From JBJXHB01 sp046160725 (GTDB taxonomy: Bacteria > Pseudomonadota > Gammaproteobacteria > Burkholderiales > Burkholderiaceae_C), in NCBI GenBank assembly GCA_046160725.1, contig JBJXHB010000110.1, positions 1 to 18,429 of the forward strand: DNA of 18,429 nt, given 5' to 3'. Under the pieces are notes generated by a model. The model was not told the DNA's origin. It did no database searches and saw only the letters and a program-made list of their open reading frames with translations. Made by a program: the position numbers and the translations under genes. Shown piece by piece: positions 14,009 through 18,429 of this stretch. Positions within the stretch are counted from its first letter, which is position 1. Each line of letters begins with the position of its first letter.

Positions 14009-14665
14009 TCACGCCGTCAGGCGCGCCAGCACCGGGTCCAGCGCCTCGGTCGGCCGGCGCTTGAAGCCGCTGCGGGCATAGCGCTGCAGGCGGCCCACGA
14101 CGAACGACGTCAGGCCCGATGCCAGCGCCGCCGCATCGGCGGTCGGCGTGGCCGACCCCTGCGCATCGGCAGCGGCGCGCAGGCATTGCCGCAACTGCGC
14201 CTCGACGCGATCGAAGAACTGGTTCATGCGGGTGATCAGCCGCTCATGCTCGAACACCAGCGCGTCGCCGACCATGACGCGCACCATGCCGGGGTTCTTC
14301 TCACCGAACTGCAGCACCATGGCCGCGATGCGTTGCGCCTGCAGCGCACCGGACACCTCGCGCTCGACGATCTGGTTGACCAGCGTGAAGACGCTGGACT
14401 CGATGAACTCGATCAGCCCCTCGAACATCTGGGCCTTGCTGGCGAAATGGCGGTACAGCGCCGCCTCGCTGACGGCCAACCGGCCGGCCAGCGCGGCCGT
14501 GGTGATGCGCTCGGCACCGGGCTGCTCCAGCATCGACGCCAGGGTCTGCAGGATCTGCACGCGCCGCTCGCCCGGCTTGGGGCGCTTGCGGACACGGGCC
14601 TCGCCAGCGGGCGACTCATCAGCCGGCTGGGGGGCGTCGCTCTCGGAATCAGGCAGGTCGGACAT
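14009..14665 (-). CDS. slmA: Nucleoid occlusion factor SlmA (TetR fold)
   Basis: SlmA binds specific chromosomal sites and blocks FtsZ ring assembly over the nucleoid. The 218-aa protein has an acidic/proline-rich N-terminal extension (1-30), then KPGERRVQILQTLASMLE and a helix-turn-helix at about 54-75 (ITTAALAGRLAVSEAALYRHF), followed by SKAQMFEGLIEFIESSVF, characteristic of SlmA. The C-terminal ligand/dimer domain ends in GFKRRPTEALDPVLA. Its position downstream of argB and the pyrimidine nucleotidase is the usual one in Burkholderiales. A 19-bp palindrome lies 64 nt upstream of the start. The ATG at 14665 has no clear ribosome-binding site. Another TetR regulator is possible, but the sequence fits SlmA well. 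Confidence 0.88.
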   Translation of the reverse strand: MSDLPDSESDAPQPADESPAGEARVRKRPKPGERRVQILQTLASMLEQPGAERITTAALAGRLAVSEAALYRHFASKAQMFEGLIEFIESSVFTLVNQIVEREVSGALQAQRIAAMVLQFGEKNPGMVRVMVGDALVFEHERLITRMNQFFDRVEAQLRQCLRAAADAQGSATPTADAAALASGLTSFVVGRLQRYARSGFKRRPTEALDPVLARLTA

Positions 14666-14728
14666 TGCCGGTGGGGCGGACAGCGTGGTCGGGCGACGGC
14701 GGTGGCACGGCGAGGGGCGAAAAGGATT

Positions 14729-14747
14729 CTTGCATGCGGCATGCGAG
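14729..14747. promoter_or_regulatory. 19-bp palindrome upstream of slmA
   Basis: CTTGCATGC-G-GCATGCGAG is an inverted repeat with 8 of 9 arm positions matching, in the 183-bp gap between the nucleotidase gene and slmA. A related GAGCGCTTGCTTGC string follows directly. The size suits a TetR-family operator, but it does not resemble the published SlmA site (GTGAGTACTCAC). The rest of the gap shows nothing identifiable. Confidence 0.35.
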
Positions 14748-14848
14748 CGCTTGCTTGCAGGTAAACACCAGCCTCAGGAAAACACCGACCCGGTTGCCGA
14801 TGTCAGCGCCAGGACCATCCCGCCGCAGCGCGCCGGCCAGCCGATGGC

Positions 14849-15586
14849 TCAGCGTGGCCGGCGCACCAGCGCGTCCAGCCGACCAATGCGCGCATCCACA
14901 TAGGCCGGGCGGCGCGCCATCGCGCGGTAGCGGTAGGGCTGGTGTGCGCTTGGTGCGCCCAGCCAGCGCTGCATCCACACCGAGCCCATGCCGACCCGGC
15001 GCGCGGCCTTCGCATGGCTCAGGGCATCCTCGACCAGCACGCAGCGCGACAGGTCCACGCCCAGCGCAACAGCCAGGCGCCGCAGCATGCGCGCGTCGGG
15101 CTTGGGCCGCAGCTGGCCGAACAAGGCCATGTCGTCGATGCCCACCACCGCCTCGAAGCGATCGCGGATGCCCAGCACCGCCAGCACCCGCTCGGCATAA
15201 CGGCGCGGCGCGTTGGTCAGGATCACCGCGCGGCCGCGCAGGCGCCACAGCGCCGTCAGGTCCGGCCCGTGGCCGCGCACCGACGTCTCCAGCTGCGGCA
15301 GGTGGTGCGTATGGGCAGCAAAGTGGTGGCGGCCAACGCCGTGGTGCCGCTCCAGCCCGAGCAGCGTCGCGCCGTAGCGCAGCCAGTAGCGGCGGCGCAG
15401 CGCGTCGGCATCGGCCGCGGACACGCCCAGCTCGCGGGCGATGTAGGCGTTCATCTCGACGCTGATGCCGTCCACCGCCCAGGCCGATGCGTCGTGCAGC
15501 GTGTCGTCCAGGTCGAACAGCCATACCGGCGCATCGGCGGCCCGGTGCCGCAGTGCGGCGCGGTTCAGTCGCAGGGCGGCGCGCAT
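14849..15586 (-). CDS. HAD-family pyrimidine 5'-nucleotidase
   Basis: This haloacid dehalogenase-fold phosphatase is of the type annotated as pyrimidine 5'-nucleotidase (YjjG/SSM1-like) and likely dephosphorylates UMP, CMP or related nucleotides. The 245-aa protein shows motif I FDLDDTLHD (nucleophile Asp25, acid Asp27), motif II VILTNAP, the lysine of motif III in KPDARM, and motif IV VLVEDALSHAKAA. The helical cap lies between motifs I and II. It is encoded between argB and slmA, the usual order in Burkholderiales. The ATG at 15586 lacks a Shine-Dalgarno sequence on its own strand. The specific substrate is inferred. Confidence 0.88.
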   Translation of the reverse strand: MRAALRLNRAALRHRAADAPVWLFDLDDTLHDASAWAVDGISVEMNAYIARELGVSAADADALRRRYWLRYGATLLGLERHHGVGRHHFAAHTHHLPQLETSVRGHGPDLTALWRLRGRAVILTNAPRRYAERVLAVLGIRDRFEAVVGIDDMALFGQLRPKPDARMLRRLAVALGVDLSRCVLVEDALSHAKAARRVGMGSVWMQRWLGAPSAHQPYRYRAMARRPAYVDARIGRLDALVRRPR

Positions 15587-15603
15587 CGATAGGAGGTGAC
15601 GGC

Positions 15604-15641
15604 GCTCAGGCCGCGCCGGGCCGCTCCCAAGCGGCCTGAGC
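15604..15641. repeat. Hairpin 1 (repeat unit copy 1) between argB and the nucleotidase gene
   Basis: Arms GCTCAGGCCGC (15604-15614) and GCGGCCTGAGC (15631-15641) pair perfectly over 11 bp. An alternative inner stem GGCCGCT/AGCGGCC with loop CCCA can form instead. The 36-bp core at 15607-15642 recurs exactly at 15748-15783. Confidence 0.7.
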
Positions 15642-15665
15642 CATCGGGCTTGCAGGCCCGATGGC
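15640..15665. repeat. Hairpin 2 between argB and the nucleotidase gene
   Basis: GCCATCGGGC (15640-15649) and GCCCGATGGC (15656-15665) form a perfect 10-bp stem with loop TTGCAG. It shares two bases with hairpin 1. Confidence 0.7.
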
Positions 15666-15675
15666 CCTCGCCAGG

Positions 15676-15705
15676 CGATGAGCAGTCCTCAAGGACTGTT
15701 CATCG
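15676..15705. repeat. Hairpin 3 between argB and the nucleotidase gene
   Basis: CGATGAGCAGTCC (15676-15688) and GGACTGTTCATCG (15693-15705) form a 13-bp stem with one G-T pair and a TCAA loop. It is the least GC-rich and most regular stem of the array. Confidence 0.7.
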
Positions 15706-15715
15706 TCCGGGCTCG

Positions 15716-15747
15716 GCCCCCTCGGCGGCAGCGAGCGTGGGGGCCTC
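15716..15747. repeat. GC-rich terminator-like repeat, copy A (shorter)
   Basis: The unit begins GCCCCCTCGGCGGCAGCGAG and ends GTGGGGGCCTC, so its ends pair. It is a 32-nt version of the 42-nt copy at 15781-15822, lacking an AAGCGAGCG duplication. Elements of this form (CCCCCTCGGGGGGCAGCGAGC) are abundant between genes in Comamonadaceae-type genomes. Confidence 0.65.
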
Positions 15748-15783
15748 CAGGCCGCGCCGGGCCGCTCCCAAGCGGCCTGAGCC
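15748..15783. repeat. Direct repeat unit copy 2
   Basis: This is an exact 36-bp copy of 15607-15642, 141 bp away. It carries the same GGCCGCT/AGCGGCC hairpin with a CCCA loop. Confidence 0.75.
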
Positions 15784-15822
15784 CCCTCGGGGGGCAGCGA
15801 GCGAAGCGAGCGTGGGGGCCTC
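15781..15822. repeat. GC-rich terminator-like repeat, copy B (longer), next to argB
   Basis: Ends GCCCCC (15781-15786) and GGGGGC (15814-15819) pair, with a tandem GCGAGCGAAGCGAGCG inside. It starts 2 nt past the argB stop, so it would be the first structure transcribed after argB and could act in termination or mRNA 3'-end protection. Confidence 0.6.
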
Positions 15823-15824
15823 AT

Positions 15825-16721
15825 TCAATACGAGCGGATCATCGTGCCGTAGGCCTGGTCGGTCAGGATCTCCAGCAGCAGCGCATGCGGCACCCGGCCG
15901 TCGATGATGTGAACGGCGTTCACCCCGCTGCGGGCGGCGTCCAGCGCACCGGCGATCTTGGGCAGCATGCCGCCGGAGATCGTGCCGTCGGCGAACAGCT
16001 CGTCGATGCGGCGGGCGGTCAGGTCGGTGAGCAGCTGACCGGCCTTGTCCAGCACGCCCGGCGTGTTGGTCAGCAGCAGCAGCTTCTCGGCCTTCAGCAC
16101 CTCGGCCAGCTTGCTGGCCACCAGGTCGGCGTTGATGTTGTAGCTCTCGTCGTTCTCGCCGAAGCCGATCGGGCTGATGACCGGGATGAACCGGTCGTCC
16201 TGCAGCGCCTGCACCACGCTGGGGTCGATGGCGGTGATCTCGCCGACCTGTCCCACGTCATGCTCCCGGGTCGGGTCGTCGCGGTCGACCATCTTCAGCT
16301 TGCGCGCCCGGATCAGGCCACCGTCGCGCCCGGTCAGGCCCACCGCCTTGCCGCCGGCAGCATTGATGCGGCCGACGATGTCCTGCTGCACCGAGCCGGC
16401 CAGCACCCACTCCACCACCTCCATGGTCTCGGCATCGGTGACGCGCATGCCCTGCACGAACGTGCCCTTCTTGCCGATGCGCGCCAGCACCTCGTCGATC
16501 TGCGGCCCGCCGCCATGGACCACGATCGGGTTGATGCCCACCAGCTTCAGCAGCACGATGTCCTCGGCGAAGTCCTGTTGCAGCGCCGGGTCCGTCATGG
16601 CATTGCCGCCGTACTTGATGACCATGGTCTTGCCGTGATAGCGCCGGATGTAGGGCAGCGCCTGGGACAGGATCTCGGCCTGGTCGCGCGGGGTGACGGA
16701 AGGGGCGGTGGTTTCGGTCAT
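15825..16721 (-). CDS. argB: Acetylglutamate kinase
   Basis: ArgB phosphorylates N-acetyl-L-glutamate, the second and often feedback-controlled step of arginine synthesis. The ATG at 16721 gives 298 aa; a longer reading to 16820 adds 33 residues with no family similarity. Visible amino-acid-kinase motifs are MVIKYGGNAM (33-42), NPIVVHGGGPQI, GLTGRDGG and LLLTNTPGVLDK. No N-terminal DUF619 or regulatory helix beyond the usual is obvious, so arginine sensitivity cannot be judged. There is no Shine-Dalgarno sequence; the start region matches that of hisE over 16 bases. It is separated from the glycosyltransferase gene by 139 bp and followed by the hairpin array. Confidence 0.96.
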   Translation of the reverse strand: MTETTAPSVTPRDQAEILSQALPYIRRYHGKTMVIKYGGNAMTDPALQQDFAEDIVLLKLVGINPIVVHGGGPQIDEVLARIGKKGTFVQGMRVTDAETMEVVEWVLAGSVQQDIVGRINAAGGKAVGLTGRDGGLIRARKLKMVDRDDPTREHDVGQVGEITAIDPSVVQALQDDRFIPVISPIGFGENDESYNINADLVASKLAEVLKAEKLLLLTNTPGVLDKAGQLLTDLTARRIDELFADGTISGGMLPKIAGALDAARSGVNAVHIIDGRVPHALLLEILTDQAYGTMIRSY

Positions 16722-16760
16722 GGCGGTGGTCGCGCGGGACGGGTCAGCAAGGGGCGCGCG

Positions 16761-16766
16761 ATTGTA
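16761..16766 (-). promoter_or_regulatory. Candidate -10 box for argB
   Basis: TACAAT (5 of 6 to consensus) on the minus strand, 39 nt upstream of the argB ATG, in the 139-bp gap. No matching -35 box is seen. No ARG-box-like palindrome is evident in this gap. Confidence 0.33.
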
Positions 16767-16860
16767 GGAACCACGGGCGCCGTTCATGGTGGGAACTCGT
16801 CGCCTCGGCCCGGCATGCAACCGGCCCTGTCCGATCCGCGATGACGACGGCGGACAACGG

Positions 16861-18075
16861 TCAACCGCCCGACATGATCGTCCTCGGCAGTGGCGAGGCC
16901 CCTTGCGCCGCCGGTGCGGGCATCGCGGCCACCCGCTGCGGCCGCGGCAACATGTGCGTCAGCAGGTCCTCATAGTCGCGCAGGACGCCCTCCCATCTGA
17001 ACCGTTCCTGGAAGCGGGCACGGCAGGCCAGGCGGCGCGCGGCCAACGTATCGATGTCGCCCAACAGGGCATCCAGGGCGGCGGGCAGATCATCCGGTCC
17101 CTGGTAGTAGAGGGCCGCGTCGCCGGCGACCCACCTGTTGAAGCGGTTGTCATGGGCCAGCACGGCGTTGCCGGCCGCCATGGCCTCGAGCAGCGACGGG
17201 TTGGTGCCGCCGACGCTGTGCCCATGCAGGTAGGCCAGCGCAAACCGGCGTATGGCACCCAGATCCGCCTTGTCGTAGATCGGACCGACGAAGCGGACAT
17301 CCGGTCCGGCCGCGGCGCGCACCGCCCGCGCGTATGGACGGTCTGCCTCGAAGTCGCCGACCACGACCAGCGTGCAGGCGCGGCGGCGGGCGCCGTAGGC
17401 GCGGACCAGTTCCAGGACACCGTTCTCCGGCTCGGGCCGGGCCACCAGTGTCAAGTACCGGTATGGCTGCAGGCGGAGCCTGTCGATCGCGGCCGGCGAC
17501 GCCTGGTCGGGCGCCGTCGCGCCATAGGCAATGGTGCTGATCGGCGTCGGATGCGCCCCGCGCGATCCTGGCTGCATCCGTTCCTGCAAGTGGGCCGCGA
17601 TCTCGGGATGGTCGGCGATGAGATGGTCGGCCACCTGGATGGCCGCTCGCTCGTTGAACCGGAGCCAGGCGCGCGCGACCGGACCCCACTTGGCCCGCTG
17701 CCATTCGATGCCGTCCATGTTGATGACCTGCGGCACGCCCGCCAGGCGCAGGCGCAAATTGAAGGCGGCGGTGTTGTAGCCCAGGGTCAGGCACAGGTCG
17801 CCGGCGGCCGCCGCGTGTCCGATGCAGAGCCAGTCGAACCACATGGTGGCCAAGGGTCCGTCGCCGGGCACCGAGAACTGGACCCGCTCGATGCCGTTCC
17901 AGTGGTCGCAGCGTTGCCCGCGTGCTCCGTGCTCCTGGCCGTACACCACCACGCGCCAGCCTCTTGCCACGAGGTGCAGGGCGAGGGCCTCGGCAAAGGT
18001 CTCGAAGCCGCCATGTGCGGCAGGGACACCCCGGCATCCCAGGATGCGCAGCGTCGGTTGTTGCGGCCGGCTCAC
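16861..18075 (-). CDS. GT4-type glycosyltransferase with DUF1972 N-terminus
   Basis: This protein probably transfers a sugar (rhamnose or similar) onto a polysaccharide or lipid-linked oligosaccharide in the cytoplasm. The start is GTG 18075 (404 aa), overlapping the upstream stop as GTGA, with GGAGG about 9-10 nt upstream. The N-terminal RILGCRGVPAAHGGFETFAE (10-29) is the DUF1972 signature. The C-terminal half holds the GT4 nucleotide-sugar site, GGTNPSLLEAMAAGNAVLAHD (about 289-309) with the EX7E-type glutamate at 297. There is no signal peptide. Translational coupling to the GH5-type gene suggests a shared exopolysaccharide pathway. Donor and acceptor cannot be told from sequence. Confidence 0.88.
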   Translation of the reverse strand: MSRPQQPTLRILGCRGVPAAHGGFETFAEALALHLVARGWRVVVYGQEHGARGQRCDHWNGIERVQFSVPGDGPLATMWFDWLCIGHAAAAGDLCLTLGYNTAAFNLRLRLAGVPQVINMDGIEWQRAKWGPVARAWLRFNERAAIQVADHLIADHPEIAAHLQERMQPGSRGAHPTPISTIAYGATAPDQASPAAIDRLRLQPYRYLTLVARPEPENGVLELVRAYGARRRACTLVVVGDFEADRPYARAVRAAAGPDVRFVGPIYDKADLGAIRRFALAYLHGHSVGGTNPSLLEAMAAGNAVLAHDNRFNRWVAGDAALYYQGPDDLPAALDALLGDIDTLAARRLACRARFQERFRWEGVLRDYEDLLTHMLPRPQRVAAMPAPAAQGASPLPRTIMSGG

Positions 18076-18429
18076 CTGCCCGGCCCTCCGGTCGAGACCA
18101 GCGCGCGCCGCAACAGCCTCATCACCGGTGCATCCGGCGTGCGGCGCGTGGCCTCGGGATGGACGTCGTCGATCTCCGCATCCCAGCCCGGCCAGGTGCG
18201 AAAGCTGTGAAAGCACCAGTGCCAGCCGTGGCTGTCGAACAGGGCGATGCAGTCGGTGATCCAGCGCAGGGTCGACCCGTCTGGCGCCCAGCGCACGCAG
18301 CCGAACTCGCCCACCACCAGTGGCGAGCCCGTGCGGCGCTGGAAGTCGAGCGCGGGTTGGAGTTCGGCGGCAAGTCGATTCATGTTGAAGGGTCCGGGCG
18401 GCAAGTCGCGCAAGCCACCGGCAAGAGCC
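18072..18429 (-). CDS. GH5-type glycoside hydrolase, C-terminal part (runs off window)
   Basis: The reading frame is open to the window edge, so only the last 118 or so residues are visible. FQRRTGSPLVVGEFGCVRW contains the GEFG signature with the catalytic nucleophile glutamate typical of family-5 cellulases/endoglucanases, followed by a tryptophan/aromatic-rich strand (GWHWCFHSFRTWPGWDAE) that fits the last beta-strand of the barrel. The TTG at 18413 is internal, not a start. Export and the acid/base residue would be upstream. Linked to a glycosyltransferase, it is more likely an exopolysaccharide-processing hydrolase than a nutrient-scavenging cellulase; that is inference. Confidence 0.75.
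   Translation of the reverse strand, partial: ALAGGLRDLPPGPFNMNRLAAELQPALDFQRRTGSPLVVGEFGCVRWAPDGSTLRWITDCIALFDSHGWHWCFHSFRTWPGWDAEIDDVHPEATRRTPDAPVMRLLRRALVSTGGPGR

Noticed and set aside
15604..15822. A CRISPR array
   Set aside because: There are only two copies of the 36-bp unit, with a 105-bp structured interval rather than uniform spacers, and no cas genes are present.
15596..15907. A GTG-started plus-strand frame preceded by AGGAGG
   Set aside because: The AGGAGG directly abuts the GTG, leaving no usable spacing, and the frame translates the repeat array and the end of argB antisense.
15678..16844. A 388-codon plus-strand frame through the repeats and opposite argB
   Set aside because: It crosses the hairpin array and is antisense to argB; the composition is that of shadow frames.

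Overview
The window looks like a chromosomal segment from a high-GC betaproteobacterium of the order Burkholderiales, in the Rubrivivax/Leptothrix/Ideonella/Comamonadaceae neighbourhood. The genus cannot be fixed from this sequence. The assignment rests on the petABC sequences, the tatABC-HIT-hisE-hisI block, the argB/pyrimidine-nucleotidase/slmA block and a GC-rich hairpin repeat of a kind common in that order. I found 19 protein genes and no rRNA, tRNA, CRISPR array, transposase or phage gene. Gene density is high: the longest non-coding stretch is 238 bp.

Left part (1-7280): petA-petB-petC on the minus strand encode the complete cytochrome bc1 complex. A 199-bp divergent region separates them from mscL (large mechanosensitive channel, plus strand). 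mscL is followed by a strong GC palindrome and then by a large DUF1631 protein of unknown function with an unusual glycine-rich centre. Convergent to that gene is pdxA or a close paralogue. The divergent 68-bp region at 7281-7348 serves pdxA and a membrane-anchored DegS/DegQ-like serine protease.

Middle (8564-13267): nine tightly packed minus-strand genes run, in transcription order, DUF815-type ATPase, Nudix hydrolase, hisI, hisE, a small DUF4870-like membrane protein, a HIT protein, tatA, tatB and tatC. Only the last two histidine-branch genes (hisI, hisE) are here; the rest of the his operon is not in the window. -10-like boxes sit immediately upstream of several ORFs (ATPase, hisI, tatA), so the block may have internal promoters, some possibly giving leaderless mRNAs.

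Right part (13302-18429): a PdeM-like metallophosphoesterase is tightly coupled to slmA (TetR-fold nucleoid-occlusion factor). Then come a HAD pyrimidine 5'-nucleotidase, a 238-bp spacer almost filled with hairpins and direct repeats, and argB. At the far end a DUF1972/GT4 glycosyltransferase overlaps the 3' end of a GH5-type glycoside hydrolase that runs off the window. This looks like the edge of an exopolysaccharide locus.

Most of the window is conserved housekeeping sequence. The parts most worth a second look are the hairpin array at 15604-15822, the near-identical leaderless-type start regions of hisI and the ATPase, the glycine-rich DUF1631 protein, the non-canonical THDHG site of PdxA, the PVWY Qo motif of cytochrome b and the palindrome upstream of slmA.
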